Positions 17,852 through 27,533 of a DNA stretch of 55,600 bases are shown piece after piece (position 1 is the stretch's first letter; every line of letters begins with the position of its first letter). The notes under the pieces were generated by a model. It was not told the origin of the DNA and searched no databases. It was given only the letters and a program-made list of their open reading frames with translations. The position numbers were made by a program, and so were the translations under genes. Origin of the DNA: Deltaproteobacteria bacterium. Lineage in GTDB: Bacteria; BMS3Abin14. The stretch lies in the NCBI GenBank assembly GCA_013151915.1, contig JAADHJ010000002.1, positions 1 to 55,600 on the forward strand. The letters run 5' to 3'.

Positions 17852-19861
17852 CTAATGGATAAGAGGGGTCACCGCGAGAAAGAGCGGCGCGAGCACCAGG
17901 GAGACCACCGACATGAGCTTGATCAGGATGTTCATGGCGGGTCCGGAGGTGTCCTTGAAGGGATCGCCCACGGTGTCCCCGACGACTGCGGCCTTGTGGG
18001 GTTCTGAGCCTTTACCTCCGAAGTGGCCTTCTTCGATGAATTTCTTGGCGTTATCCCATGCGCCGCCGCCATTGGACATGAAAAGGGCCAGGAAAACGCC
18101 CGTAACCGTCGCCCCGGCAAGGGTTCCTCCCAGGGCCTCCTTGCCGAGTATCAGCCCGACGAGCAGGGGAGTGATGATGGCGATGACGCCGGGCAGGATC
18201 ATCTCCTTGAGGGCGGCCTTGGTCGCAATGTCGACGCATCGCGCGGAATCAGGCTTGCCCGTGCCATCCATGATGCCGGGGATTTCACGGAATTGGCGCC
18301 GAATCTCCTCAACCATTGTGAAAGCAGCTTTACCCACAGAGGTCATGGTCAGTGCGGCGACCAGGAAAGGAACGATCCCGCCGATGAACATGCCGACGAC
18401 TACCGTGGGATCGATAAGGTTGATGTTTTTCAGGCCAACCGCGGATGCGTAGGCGGCGAACATGGCCAGGGCCGTCAGGGCCGCGGAACCGATGGCAAAG
18501 CCCTTCCCGATGGCGGCTGTAGTGTTTCCAAGGGCATCAAGACTATCCGTGATCTTCCTTGTCTCCGGTCCCAGGCCGGCCATCTCCGAGATACCACCGG
18601 CGTTGTCGGCGATGGGTCCGTAGGCGTCAACCGACATGGTGATGCCTACGGTTGCCAGCATCCCCACGGCTGCCACGGCGATGCCGTACAGCGGTTCGGG
18701 AGATGCCATTTTGGACGCAAGCAAAATGGAGATGGCGATGACCAGGATGGGCAGGGCCGTTGACTCGTAACCGACTGCTAGGCCCGTGATGATGTTCGTG
18801 GCCGGTCCGGTCTGACTGGCTTCCGCGATCCGGCGGATAGGTTTGGCCGAAGTGTAATATTCCGTAATAAGACCGATGAGAATTCCCGCCAGGGTGCCGG
18901 AGAGAATGGCGTAAAAGATGCCGGAGTTAACTCCGGTGACCCCAACAAGAAAATAGGCCGAGACCAGCATCAGGCCCGCTCCGATAAAGGTCGAGTATCT
19001 CAGCGCTGCCTGGGGGGACATCTTCTCCAGGATCTTGATGGAGAGAATTCCGATTGCGGAGCACACAAGGCCCGCCATGGCGAGGAGGATGGGCAGCTCC
19101 ATGTAGCCTAGTCGCATTTCGGGAGCGATGGAAATAGATGTTGCCCCGATGGCGATAGTCGCGATCATGGAACCGACGTAGGATTCGAATATATCGGCGC
19201 CCATTCCGGCGATGTCTCCCACGTTGTCGCCGACGTTGTCGGCTATGACTCCCGGGTTCCTCGGGTCGTCCTCGGGGATTCCGGCTTCGATCTTGCCGAC
19301 GAGGTCGGCGCCGACGTCGGCCGACTTGGTGAAGATACCTCCGCCGACACGGGCAAAGAGGGCAATGGACGAGGCACCCATTGCGAATCCATTGATATAC
19401 TTGGCCGTGGTCGGATCACCGAAGAAGAAAAATACGATCCCGACCCCGAAAAGCCCGAGGCTTGCCACCGATACGCCCATGACGGCCCCACCTGCGAAGG
19501 AAACGCTCAGTGCCTTGGCCTGACCGCTCTCGGTTGCCGCCTGGGAGGTCCTGACATTTGCTTTCGTTGCCGCGTTCATCCCGAAGTAGCCGGCCAGCAT
19601 GGAGCAGGTGGTCCCGCCCAGGAATGCCAGCGCGGTCTGCACCTCGAGTTTCCACCAGAGAAGTGCGAATACCACGACGATATAGACAATCAGGATCGTG
19701 TACTGACGCCTCAGGTAGACCATGGCACCGTCATGGATCATATCGGCGATTTCCGCCATTGTCTGGGTCCCGACGGGCTGTTTCTTGATGAAATTGTAGA
19801 TCCCCATGGCAAACAGCAAACCTGCGATGCCGAATAGGGGGGCAAGGGTAGTCAAACTCAT
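17852..19861 (-). CDS. hppA: Membrane-bound ion-translocating pyrophosphatase
   Basis: A 669-residue polytopic pump that couples pyrophosphate hydrolysis to cation export. The PPi-binding motifs are visible: [39 protein letters not shown] and [14 protein letters not shown]. The diagnostic segment reads [10 protein letters not shown]: Ala (not Lys) in the first position and Gly (not Thr) three residues on, the pattern of the K+-dependent class. That class includes both proton and sodium pumps, and I cannot tell which this is. The ATG overlaps the pth stop as ATGA. Confidence 0.96.
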   Translation of the reverse strand: MSLTTLAPLFGIAGLLFAMGIYNFIKKQPVGTQTMAEIADMIHDGAMVYLRRQYTILIVYIVVVFALLWWKLEVQTALAFLGGTTCSMLAGYFGMNAATKANVRTSQAATESGQAKALSVSFAGGAVMGVSVASLGLFGVGIVFFFFGDPTTAKYINGFAMGASSIALFARVGGGIFTKSADVGADLVGKIEAGIPEDDPRNPGVIADNVGDNVGDIAGMGADIFESYVGSMIATIAIGATSISIAPEMRLGYMELPILLAMAGLVCSAIGILSIKILEKMSPQAALRYSTFIGAGLMLVSAYFLVGVTGVNSGIFYAILSGTLAGILIGLITEYYTSAKPIRRIAEASQTGPATNIITGLAVGYESTALPILVIAISILLASKMASPEPLYGIAVAAVGMLATVGITMSVDAYGPIADNAGGISEMAGLGPETRKITDSLDALGNTTAAIGKGFAIGSAALTALAMFAAYASAVGLKNINLIDPTVVVGMFIGGIVPFLVAALTMTSVGKAAFTMVEEIRRQFREIPGIMDGTGKPDSARCVDIATKAALKEMILPGVIAIITPLLVGLILGKEALGGTLAGATVTGVFLALFMSNGGGAWDNAKKFIEEGHFGGKGSEPHKAAVVGDTVGDPFKDTSGPAMNILIKLMSVVSLVLAPLFLAVTPLIH

Positions 19862-20436
19862 AGCTCCTCCTCCGCTTCTGTTAAATTCATCGTGACAGTG
19901 TCCATCTCCCCCTCGGAGATGGCCCTCTCAGCCAGGTCGGCGGCGGTCTCCAGCATTCTGCCCACAACGGGAGATTCCTTCCGGGTGACTTTCGAGAGAA
20001 CGTAATCTACGTTTTCCCCGGTGTTTCCCGGCCTGCCGATTCCAAGCCTGATTCTTTTGATGTCTTCGGATCCAAGACGACGGATAATGGAATCCATACC
20101 CCTGTGTCCGCCGCTGCCTCCCCTTTTTTTGAAACGCACGGTGCCCAGGGGGAGATCCATGTCATCGAAGATAACAACAATGCGGTTCATCTCAATCCCC
20201 TCTCTGCGAACGAGGGGTTCAAGAACCTCACCGCTCCTGTTCATATATTCAAGGGGCTTTACCAGAAGGATGTCTTCCGTGCCGTATCGGCCTTGGCCCT
20301 GGTCAATGAACCCGGAATGCCGGGCGAAGGGAATTCCCCATCTTCGCGAGATGAGTTCCAATGCCCAAAAACCCAGGTTGTGACGCGTCCCCTCGTATTT
20401 TGGGCCGGGATTCCCCAGCCCAGCGATAAGCCACAT
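19858..20436 (-). CDS. pth: Peptidyl-tRNA hydrolase
   Basis: A 192-residue Pth that recycles tRNA from drop-off peptidyl-tRNA. Conserved [19 protein letters not shown] includes the catalytic His; [20 protein letters not shown] with the conserved Asp, and [15 protein letters not shown] follow. It lies 30 bases after rplY and overlaps hppA by four bases. Pth next to rplY and prs is common in bacteria. Confidence 0.96.
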   Translation of the reverse strand: MWLIAGLGNPGPKYEGTRHNLGFWALELISRRWGIPFARHSGFIDQGQGRYGTEDILLVKPLEYMNRSGEVLEPLVRREGIEMNRIVVIFDDMDLPLGTVRFKKRGGSGGHRGMDSIIRRLGSEDIKRIRLGIGRPGNTGENVDYVLSKVTRKESPVVGRMLETAADLAERAISEGEMDTVTMNLTEAEEEL

Positions 20437-20466
20437 ACAGATGGTCGGTCAAGAGGATATTGACTT

Positions 20467-21132
20467 CTAATCCTCCTTACCTTCCTCCTCATCCTTGCCT
20501 TTGCTGATAACCTCAGGTTCGGCCGATTCCTCCTCGACGGCGGCTTCAACCTCCTCTTCCTCTTCGGCGACAGCTCCTACGATGGTAAGGACAGTGAAGT
20601 TGACATCGTGATGGATGATGACGCCCTCGGGCGGCACGATTGACTCCACGTGGACGGAGTCGCCGATGTCCATGTCGCTGATGTCGATGGTGATGGACTC
20701 GGGAATGCTGTCGGGAAGGCAGGAGACCTCCAGTTCCCTCCGGTTGAACGTAAGGTTGCCGCCCATCGTGACCCCCTTGGAGTCACCCAGGAGTATCACC
20801 GGAACCTTGACGGTGAGTGTTTCATCCAGAGCGATCTCCTGAAAATCGACATGATAGATATACTCCCTGAAGGGATGTCTTTGAATCTCCCTGATAAGGA
20901 CATTTTTTTCGCTTGTTTTTGTGTCCTCCCCGATCTGAAGCTTCAGGACATTCGTCGTCGCCTTACCACCGGAGAGCAGGTGCGACAGTTCCTCGGAATT
21001 CAGAACGAGAGGTGTGGTGGCCTCGCCCTGGCCGTAAAGAACAGCCGGGATTTTTCCATCCCGACGAAGCTTTCGGGCAACGCCCTTTCCGGAATTCTCA
21101 CGGATCTCGGCAAAAAGTTTTAAAGCCGGCAT
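20467..21132 (-). CDS. rplY: 50S ribosomal protein L25/Ctc, long form
   Basis: A 221-residue L25 with the N-terminal 5S rRNA-binding domain (KLRRDGKIPAVLYGQGE) and the C-terminal TL5/CTC domain. The acidic tail (EEEEEVEAAVEEESAEPE, then DEEEGKED) is typical of long Ctc proteins. AAGGAGG lies ten bases before the ATG. Confidence 0.96.
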   Translation of the reverse strand: MPALKLFAEIRENSGKGVARKLRRDGKIPAVLYGQGEATTPLVLNSEELSHLLSGGKATTNVLKLQIGEDTKTSEKNVLIREIQRHPFREYIYHVDFQEIALDETLTVKVPVILLGDSKGVTMGGNLTFNRRELEVSCLPDSIPESITIDISDMDIGDSVHVESIVPPEGVIIHHDVNFTVLTIVGAVAEEEEEVEAAVEEESAEPEVISKGKDEEEGKED

Positions 21133-21159
21133 GCTGGTATTTCCTCCTTTTTAACCCCT

Positions 21160-22101
21160 TCAGACGAAGAGGGAACTGACCGATTCGTGGTTGTGTGTCC
21201 TTCGGATTGCCTCGCTCAGGATTCCGGCCACGCTCAACTGGACTATCTTGTCGCACTTCATTGCTTCAGGTCGCAGCGGTATCGTGTCCGTAACGATGAT
21301 CCGTTCAGCGGGAGACCGGGCAAGCCTTCCAACAGCGGATCCGGAAAAGACCGGATGCGTGGCACACGCAAATATCCGACGGGCTCCCGCCTTCAACAGG
21401 GATTCCATACCCTGGACCAGTGTTCCGCCGGTGTCAACAATATCGTCCACAATGACGACATCCTTTCCTTCCACGTCCCCGACGATATGCATGACCTGGC
21501 TGACATTGGGTCCGGTTCTTCTCTTATCAATAATGGCCAGACCGGCTTTCAGTCTCTTGGCGAAGGCGCGCGCCCTTTCAACCCCGCCCGCATCGGGTGA
21601 AATGACCACGGTGTTTTCCAGACGCAGTCCGTCCAGGTAGGAAAGAAGAACAGGGGCCGCGTAGAGGTTGTCGACGGGAATATCAAAAAATCCCTGTATC
21701 TGACCGGCGTGCAGATCCATGGTAAGAACCCGGTCCGCTCCGGCAACGGTGATTAGATTAGCCACCAGTTTGGCGGTTATGGGGGCCCTGGGGGCGACCT
21801 TGCGGTCTTGCCTCGCGTACCCGAAATAGGGAACAACCGCGGTTATCCTCCATGCGGATGCCCTTCTGAGAGCATCGATGAGGATCAACATCTCCATGAG
21901 GGTCCTGTTCCCGGGCTTTGAGGTGGATTGAATGACGAACACGTCCTCTCCCCGAATATTTTCGGAGATCTCAACCATGATCTCCCCATCGGAAAATTCA
22001 CGGACCACTGCGTTCCCCAAGGGCTCGTGCAGGTTATTACAGATAGACTGTGCGAGTTCAGGATTTGCGTTTCCTGTGAACAGCTTTATTCTGTTTGCCA
22101 T
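21160..22101 (-). CDS. prs: Ribose-phosphate pyrophosphokinase
   Basis: A 313-residue PRPP synthase that makes the precursor of nucleotides, histidine and tryptophan. Family motifs: [62 protein letters not shown], and the PRPP-binding loop [13 protein letters not shown]. It is transcribed just after tRNA-Gln in the same direction. Confidence 0.97.
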   Translation of the reverse strand: MANRIKLFTGNANPELAQSICNNLHEPLGNAVVREFSDGEIMVEISENIRGEDVFVIQSTSKPGNRTLMEMLILIDALRRASAWRITAVVPYFGYARQDRKVAPRAPITAKLVANLITVAGADRVLTMDLHAGQIQGFFDIPVDNLYAAPVLLSYLDGLRLENTVVISPDAGGVERARAFAKRLKAGLAIIDKRRTGPNVSQVMHIVGDVEGKDVVIVDDIVDTGGTLVQGMESLLKAGARRIFACATHPVFSGSAVGRLARSPAERIIVTDTIPLRPEAMKCDKIVQLSVAGILSEAIRRTHNHESVSSLFV

Positions 22102-22140
22102 GATATTTCCGTGCCGTTGGTGCCGGTCATGTCGTTTATC

Positions 22141-22215
22141 TGGCTGGGGCGGTAGGATTCGAACCTACAAATGCGGGATCCAAAGTCCCGTGACTTACCA
22201 TTTGTCGACGCCCCA
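22141..22215 (-). tRNA. tRNA-Gln (anticodon UUG)
   Basis: The reverse complement begins TGGGGCGTCG and ends in an encoded CCA. The anticodon stem CGGGA/TCCCG encloses loop CTTTGGA, giving anticodon TTG (glutamine). The T arm GTAGGTTCGAATCCTAC is intact. The position between spoVG and prs is conserved in related deltaproteobacteria. Confidence 0.96.
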
Positions 22216-22284
22216 GGAAGAGTTGTTATCCTCTGCGCCCCTGGCCCTTGGAGTGTCCCCTCCGAAAAAACGATGGGGCCGTCT

Positions 22285-22821
22285 TTATTCCTCGTAGCTG
22301 AACGCCTTTTCCGGGTCATCCGAAGGCTCGATGGTCGGGTTATCGGTCGGTTGCTTTTCCGGTTCCGTATTCTCGACGGGCGTTGGGTCGCTTGTCTCCG
22401 TATCCGAAGGGATGATTTTCTCTGCCGTGTCCTCCGGTACGTTCGCGTCCACGTCAGGGAGGGAATCCGGTGTGGCATCCACCTCGGGAGGGGAATCCGG
22501 TGCGGCATCCACCTCGGGAGGGGAATCCGGTGCGGCATCCACCTCGGGTCCAGCCGGCTCGACGACGATTTCCGCCTCCTGTTCGTACACCTTGAGGACC
22601 GCCTCCTCGATCATTTTTCTGGTCTCGCTGTTCAGGGGGTGAGCCACGTCCCTGAAGGTGCCGTCCTTACGTTTCTTGCTGGGCATGGCGATGAAAAAAC
22701 CTTTGTTTCCGCTGATGACCTTCAGGTCCCTGACGATGAAACAGTTGTCGAAAGTGATCGTGGCGTAGGCCTTCAGTTTCTCCTCCTCCACCGGGAATAC
22801 CTTTACATCCGTTATATTCAT
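22285..22821 (-). CDS. spoVG: SpoVG family regulator with acidic repeat tail
   Basis: The first roughly 90 residues are canonical SpoVG (MNITDVKVFPVEEEKLKAYATITFD...GFFIAMPSKKRKDGTFRDVAHPL), a small DNA/RNA-binding regulator. SpoVG is usually 85-100 residues; here 178. The added tail is proline-rich and acidic, with tandem PDSPPEVDA-type units encoded by 30-bp DNA repeats (22449-22549), and ends in an acidic run. I prefer the ATG at 22821 (family start MNITDV) to the GTG at 22827. The role outside sporulating bacteria is not settled. The gene lies between ispE and tRNA-Gln. Confidence 0.92.
   Translation of the reverse strand: MNITDVKVFPVEEEKLKAYATITFDNCFIVRDLKVISGNKGFFIAMPSKKRKDGTFRDVAHPLNSETRKMIEEAVLKVYEQEAEIVVEPAGPEVDAAPDSPPEVDAAPDSPPEVDATPDSLPDVDANVPEDTAEKIIPSDTETSDPTPVENTEPEKQPTDNPTIEPSDDPEKAFSYEE
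22449..22549 (-). repeat. 30-bp tandem repeats in the spoVG tail
   Basis: Three full units (22449-22478, 22479-22508, 22509-22538) and an 11-base partial unit. Units two and three are identical over 30 bases; unit one differs at a few positions. Thirty is a multiple of three, so copy-number change keeps the frame and lengthens or shortens the acidic tail by ten residues. Confidence 0.9.
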
Positions 22822-22880
22822 CCCCACACCATCCTTTCACTGTTGTCGTATTTTGAAACCCGGAGGTTCAATTCTGGTAG

Positions 22881-23039
22881 GGTCGTAAAAAGTCCATTCA
22901 TGGCTTTTTACTCCTTTACTCCACGGAAAGCGAAAAGTGTCATTTCCACTTTCATCACAAATCAACAACTTGCCCTGCAAGTCATTGATTTGCGCGCCCC
23001 TAAGTGGGCGCCTTGATAACTTTTTGCGAAGTCATCAAC
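22881..23039. repeat. Covarying hairpin repeat, copy A
   Basis: This copy runs from ggtcgtaaaaagtccattca to gcgaagtcatcaa between ispE and spoVG. It contains an inner hairpin aaatcaacaacttgc/gcaagtcattgattt and a GC-rich hairpin gcgcccctaagtgggcgc. Its left part is longer than in other copies by about ten bases (ctcctttact). No protein frame is conserved between copies. Confidence 0.8.
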
Positions 23040-23095
23040 CCCAAATCAGAAACCGTTGCAGGTCTCATCAAGACAGTCTTCCGGATCACCGGCAT

Positions 23096-23959
23096 CTACG
23101 AAAAAACGGCTCGGGCGACGATCGCATCGAACCTTTCCAACCTCGTTATCTTCCGGGCGGCTTCTTTTGCGTCACCCATGTTTTCAAAAAGCCCGAAAAC
23201 AGCGGAACCGCTCCCCGACATCAAAGATGCCCTTGCTCCATGTCGGATTAACACTTCCTTGCATCTCTTGACCTGAGGAAAACGTTCAAAAACACAAGTT
23301 TCCAGGTCGTTAACGAGGAACCCACCCCACATGTCGGGGGACAACTCTCCCCTCATGGCTCTGGAAAGTGGAGAAATCCTATATTCCCCCGGGCTTTTTG
23401 TCAAACGGAAATTGGAATAAGCCCACCGGGTGGAAACCGCTACATCGGGATAGACAATGACAAAGACAGCGTTAATCCGGAGATCGGATGGTTTGACAAT
23501 CTCCCCCTTCCCACGGATGACCGCCGGTGATGGATGGAGGAACAGGGGGACGTCCGAACCCAGCTGTTCGGCAATGCCCAGGAGGACATCCCGGTCGAGG
23601 GAAAGCTTCCATATATGGTTAAGGCCCAGGAGTACGGCAGCCGCGTTGCTGCTGCCCCCCCCGAGGCCGGCCCCGTGGGGGATGTGCTTGTCGAGATGGA
23701 TCCGGACCCCCTTGGCCGGAATGTCGGCCGATTCCCGGAGCAGCTCAGCAGCCCTTTGGGCGATGTTCCCGGAATCTATGGGCAGTGTGGGATCATTACA
23801 CCGGAGCGTGATCCGCCCATCGGGGGAATTTTCAAGCGTGATCCTGTCGTAGAAATCCACCTTCTGAACGAGGCTTTCTATGTCGTGATATCCATCCGGG
23901 CGCTGGTTCAGGATCTGGAGGGTCAGGTTCACTTTGGCGGGTGCGAGGAGCCTTATCAT
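23096..23959 (-). CDS. ispE: 4-diphosphocytidyl-2-C-methyl-D-erythritol kinase
   Basis: A 287-residue GHMP kinase of the MEP isoprenoid pathway; it phosphorylates CDP-ME. Motifs: LLAPAKVNLTLQILNQRPDGYHDI at the start, the ATP loop HIPHGAGLGGGSSNAAAVL, and the C-terminal MSGSGSAVFGLF. The ATG overlaps the upstream lipoprotein stop as ATGA. Confidence 0.97.
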   Translation of the reverse strand: MIRLLAPAKVNLTLQILNQRPDGYHDIESLVQKVDFYDRITLENSPDGRITLRCNDPTLPIDSGNIAQRAAELLRESADIPAKGVRIHLDKHIPHGAGLGGGSSNAAAVLLGLNHIWKLSLDRDVLLGIAEQLGSDVPLFLHPSPAVIRGKGEIVKPSDLRINAVFVIVYPDVAVSTRWAYSNFRLTKSPGEYRISPLSRAMRGELSPDMWGGFLVNDLETCVFERFPQVKRCKEVLIRHGARASLMSGSGSAVFGLFENMGDAKEAARKITRLERFDAIVARAVFS

Positions 23960-24735
23960 TGCTCGATCTCGAGGTCACGCACAGGGATGTTTTGGGGGAT
24001 TGGGCGCAAAAAGGCCCCCGGCGGGATGGTTTTCAAAACCCTGGAGTCCTCCAGCTCTGCTTTAAGTGTGGCCGTATCCGACCGAAACTGGAACCGGACA
24101 GGCAGATGCGGCGCGTCTTTGGAGTTGACGACCCTTATCGTTCCCCCCTTGACCTGAGCGGACAGTTCCATCGGGTAGGGGACGGCGCCATGTCCAAAAA
24201 TGTATCGCAGGGACCCCCAATCCGGAACATCGAGGTAAAGTACCGTCTTCCCCGATTTCAATTCATAGGCCGTGGCCTCGGAGTAGTCAGAGCCGGGTGG
24301 CAGTGATCCTGTCACCAGGAAAGGGATCCAGGCTGGATCCAGGGGAAAGGGGAAGGGTAGGTAGGGAGAGAGGTCCATCCCGTGAGCTGAGGTGTGGTAT
24401 GCGGCGCCGGCTCTTGGGTAGTAGGCCCAGACATTCTCACCGTCGCCGACCATGAGAAGAAGGGTGCTTCCCAGGATTCCCGGAACCTCCAGACGGAAGC
24501 TTTGAGGCTGGGAAACAAGCAGATAGGCCTTCCCCTGGAAGTGCCTGCCGTTTTCCGTGAAATTCATCTGCATGGTTGTCGCGAACGCCCCTGCCATACG
24601 GGAGCGGTCCTTCAGGATATTGAGAAGTGGAGTGGGATCGACAGATCTGATCCGCCTTAATTCGGCCGGGGCGCAGGAGGCCAGGAGAATGGCGGTGACG
24701 CAAAGGATGATATATGTGCGGAGGCGGGTCCTCAT
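23956..24735 (-). CDS. LolB-like / DUF4292-type lipoprotein
   Basis: A 259-residue predicted lipoprotein (signal ending AILLASC). The body has the fold signature of LolA/LolB-like outer-membrane lipoprotein carriers: a curved beta sheet with MNFTENGRHFQGKAYLLVSQPQSFRLEVPGILGSTLLLMVGDGENVWAYYPRAG. It lies between a TPR lipoprotein gene and ispE, with four-base overlaps on both sides, the same order as lolB-ispE neighbours elsewhere. A role in receiving lipoproteins at the outer membrane is plausible but inferred. Confidence 0.7.
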   Translation of the reverse strand: MRTRLRTYIILCVTAILLASCAPAELRRIRSVDPTPLLNILKDRSRMAGAFATTMQMNFTENGRHFQGKAYLLVSQPQSFRLEVPGILGSTLLLMVGDGENVWAYYPRAGAAYHTSAHGMDLSPYLPFPFPLDPAWIPFLVTGSLPPGSDYSEATAYELKSGKTVLYLDVPDWGSLRYIFGHGAVPYPMELSAQVKGGTIRVVNSKDAPHLPVRFQFRSDTATLKAELEDSRVLKTIPPGAFLRPIPQNIPVRDLEIEQ

Positions 24736-26477
24736 TGACCGGCGGGGGATTGACCGAGTTTACGGAGTTCTTCGCGTATACGGTCATTATCAGGGTCGGT
24801 CTTCAGTGCGCGTTGGTAGTATTCCACCGCCTTGTCCACCTTCCCGATTTTCCGGTATGTGTCGCCGATATGTCCCAGGACCGTTGGATCCGTTGACATC
24901 TTCTCCTGGGCCTTCAGGAGGTACTCCAGCGCTTCCGGGTAACGGCCCATCTGAAAGTAGGTCCAGCCGAGGCTGTCCATTATGTATGGGGCGTCGGGTT
25001 TTATGTCCAACGCTTTCTTTACAAATTCGAGGGCTTCGTCAAGGTTGATCCCCTTTTCGGCCCACGAGTAGCCGAGGTAGTTTAAGGCATCGTAGTGGGA
25101 TGGATCCAACTTGATGATCTTCCGCATGATCGCCTCGGTTTTGGAGAAATCTCCGCTGCGGTCGTACATGATCCCAAGTTGGTAGAAAAGAGAGGTGTCG
25201 CCGGGATTTTTCTTCACACCCTCCTCAAGCAGGGCAACGGCCTCATCGTACCTCTTCATGTCCGCCAGAACCTGTGCCGTGAAGGTTATGATAGAAGTTT
25301 TTCCCGGTTCCAATGAAAGGGCCGTCTGTAGCTGGTTCAGGGTTTTTGCGGGATTCCCCATGGCCTCGTAGACGACGGCCATGTAGAAGTGGGGCTCGTA
25401 ACGGTTCGGTGCCAGCAGCGCGGCCTCCCGGAACGTCTTGATTGCCTCGTCGTAACGTTTGAGCTCCCTCTGGAGTGTCCCCGCCTCCATGGTAATCTCG
25501 TAACTTGAAGGGGACAATGCCTTTGCCCGTTTTATGAAGGAGAGGGCCTCCTCAAAATTTTTCTCCTGCGCGTTTACCAGACCCATCATCAGCAGGGCGT
25601 TACTGTTGTCCGGCTCCTGGGAAAGTATGATCTCCATCTCCTGCTTCGCCTCCTCGAATTTTTCCTCCTTCACGAGCAGGTGCACCAGGAGTTGCCGTAC
25701 GCTGTTCTCTTTCCCGTTGGTCTTCAAAAAATCCCGGTAAAGTTTTTCGGCTTTGTCGAGACTGTTCTGCTCTTCATAGATCTTTGCGAGTTGACTGATG
25801 GCCGACAGGAAGGAAGGATTGATCTCGATAGCTTTTTGCAGTGACTTCAGGGATTCATCGGAGTTTCCCCTGCGGGCGTGGAGCTGTGCCATGTAGTAGT
25901 AGGCGATAGCAGCGTGGTTTTCGTGAGAGGCAAGCTTCTGCAGTGTTCCCAGGGCCTTTTCCCAATCCCCTGTCTTTTCGTAAGCTTCGGTGAGGAGGAT
26001 GTAGGGGGTTATACCTTCCGGGTCAAGAGCGATGCTCTTCTTGAAATGTTCTACAGCCTCAGCCATCTCGCCCTTTTCCGCGAGAGTTCTGCCGATAAAA
26101 GTATGGACTTCCGCCCTGTTCGGATTGATTTTCATGATCCGCTGGGCGGTCTTCAAGGCTTCATCCTTTCTCCCCACGTCCAGGTAGAGTTTGAGCAGCT
26201 CCATCAGGATGGTGTCAGACTCAGGGTCGAGTTTGTCGGCCTGTTCAAAATCCAGGATGGCCTCGTTACGCCGTCCGGCCCCGGACTCGATGATCCCCAT
26301 AATAAAATGGGTGTAGGCATCCGATTGCCGGTCCGTTATTCCCCTGTGGCCGGATTCGGGGTATGCGCTCGCAGGAGGGTGTCCCTCAGGGAGCGGCGGT
26401 GTTCCCTTCTCTACCGGGAGCGTCGTACAGGCTGCGAGAAAAAGTGTTAAAAGAAAAGAAAGTGAGAGCATTTTCAT
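24732..26477 (-). CDS. TPR-repeat lipoprotein
   Basis: A 581-residue predicted lipoprotein (signal ending LTLFLAAC) consisting almost wholly of tetratricopeptide repeats, at least fourteen 34-residue units (A-x-x-x-L-G/Y-x-A-x-x-P pattern). The unit VLGHIGDTYRKIGKVDKAVEYYQRAL is typical. Such proteins scaffold complexes at the envelope. The linked order tsaD, TPR lipoprotein, LolB-like lipoprotein, ispE suggests an outer-membrane role. The specific partner is unknown. Confidence 0.85.
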   Translation of the reverse strand: MKMLSLSFLLTLFLAACTTLPVEKGTPPLPEGHPPASAYPESGHRGITDRQSDAYTHFIMGIIESGAGRRNEAILDFEQADKLDPESDTILMELLKLYLDVGRKDEALKTAQRIMKINPNRAEVHTFIGRTLAEKGEMAEAVEHFKKSIALDPEGITPYILLTEAYEKTGDWEKALGTLQKLASHENHAAIAYYYMAQLHARRGNSDESLKSLQKAIEINPSFLSAISQLAKIYEEQNSLDKAEKLYRDFLKTNGKENSVRQLLVHLLVKEEKFEEAKQEMEIILSQEPDNSNALLMMGLVNAQEKNFEEALSFIKRAKALSPSSYEITMEAGTLQRELKRYDEAIKTFREAALLAPNRYEPHFYMAVVYEAMGNPAKTLNQLQTALSLEPGKTSIITFTAQVLADMKRYDEAVALLEEGVKKNPGDTSLFYQLGIMYDRSGDFSKTEAIMRKIIKLDPSHYDALNYLGYSWAEKGINLDEALEFVKKALDIKPDAPYIMDSLGWTYFQMGRYPEALEYLLKAQEKMSTDPTVLGHIGDTYRKIGKVDKAVEYYQRALKTDPDNDRIREELRKLGQSPAGQ

Positions 26478-26480
26478 CTG

Positions 26481-27533
26481 CTATTGTCCCTTTCGAACGG
26501 GTCCGCGGGCCCGAAGCGATTTGGTAGAATATGCGTTTAAGCTCAGGATGTCCATTCCGGCCTGGTCGCGCATCCGGTATCCCATCGCGGCCACCATGGC
26601 GGCATTATCTGAACACAGTGAAGGGGGCGGAAAATGGGAACTGAACCCATCCCGCAATCCTGCATCCACCATACGGGTCCTCAGGAGACTGTTCCTGGCC
26701 ACCCCTCCTGTCACGACCAGATGTTTTACCCCGCAGTTTCTCACGGCCTGCCTGCATTTTGCCACCAGGACATCTATTACGGCAGCAAGATATGACGCGG
26801 CCAGGTCAGCGCTGCCCGGAAGCGGCCGGTCTGTTCCATTCGTGCCGGTGTCCAGGTACCCATTCCGGAGGAGATAGGTGTATAGAGCGGTTTTAAGGCC
26901 GCTGAAGGAAAAGTCCAGGTTATCCTTACCCACGAGGGGGCGGGGCAGGGCAAAGGCTTCCGGATTCCCTTTCAGAGCGGCTTTTTCCACTGCCGGCCCA
27001 CCCGGGTAACCAAGGCCGAGCAACTTGGCGGCCTTGTCGAGGGCCTCGCCCGCAGCGTCGTCCAGTGTCTTGCCCACGGATCTGATGGAGCCCGTGGGAC
27101 CGATTTCAAACAGCGTGGTATGACCGCCCGAGGCGACGAGAGCCACCGACGGGGTCGGAGTCCCCCCTGCAAGATCCATGGTCATCAGGTGGGCCTGGAT
27201 ATGATCCACTGCGACCAATGGCAGCCCCATGGAAAACGATAACCCCTTGGCGAAGGAAAGCCCCACCAGAAGGGAGCCAAGAAGACCGGGACCGGCGGTT
27301 ACGGCAATAAGTTCCATTTCCGCGGGGTTCGTATCCGCCTCGTCAAGGGCGGCTGCCACTACACTATCGATGCGCTCAAGATGGCAGCGCGAGGCCATCT
27401 CCGGGACGATCCCTTCATATGGGGCATGGATCGAGTCCTGGGATGAAACGATGGAGGACAGGACTTCCCTGCCATTTCGCACGACGGCCGCGGCGGTGTC
27501 GTCGCAGGATGTCTCAATTCCCAGAATCAGCAC
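26481..27533 (-). CDS. tsaD: tRNA threonylcarbamoyladenosine transferase TsaD
   Basis: A 350-residue metalloprotein that transfers threonylcarbamoyl to A37 of ANN-reading tRNAs, with TsaB and TsaE. Motifs: LGIETSCDDTAAAVV, the metal-binding HIQAHL (VDHIQAHLMTMDL), SGGHTTLFE, and VVTGGVARNSLLR. It starts with GTG at 27533, inside the last 20 bases of the upstream yibQ-like gene, implying coupled translation. Confidence 0.97.
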   Translation of the reverse strand: MLILGIETSCDDTAAAVVRNGREVLSSIVSSQDSIHAPYEGIVPEMASRCHLERIDSVVAAALDEADTNPAEMELIAVTAGPGLLGSLLVGLSFAKGLSFSMGLPLVAVDHIQAHLMTMDLAGGTPTPSVALVASGGHTTLFEIGPTGSIRSVGKTLDDAAGEALDKAAKLLGLGYPGGPAVEKAALKGNPEAFALPRPLVGKDNLDFSFSGLKTALYTYLLRNGYLDTGTNGTDRPLPGSADLAASYLAAVIDVLVAKCRQAVRNCGVKHLVVTGGVARNSLLRTRMVDAGLRDGFSSHFPPPSLCSDNAAMVAAMGYRMRDQAGMDILSLNAYSTKSLRARGPVRKGQ

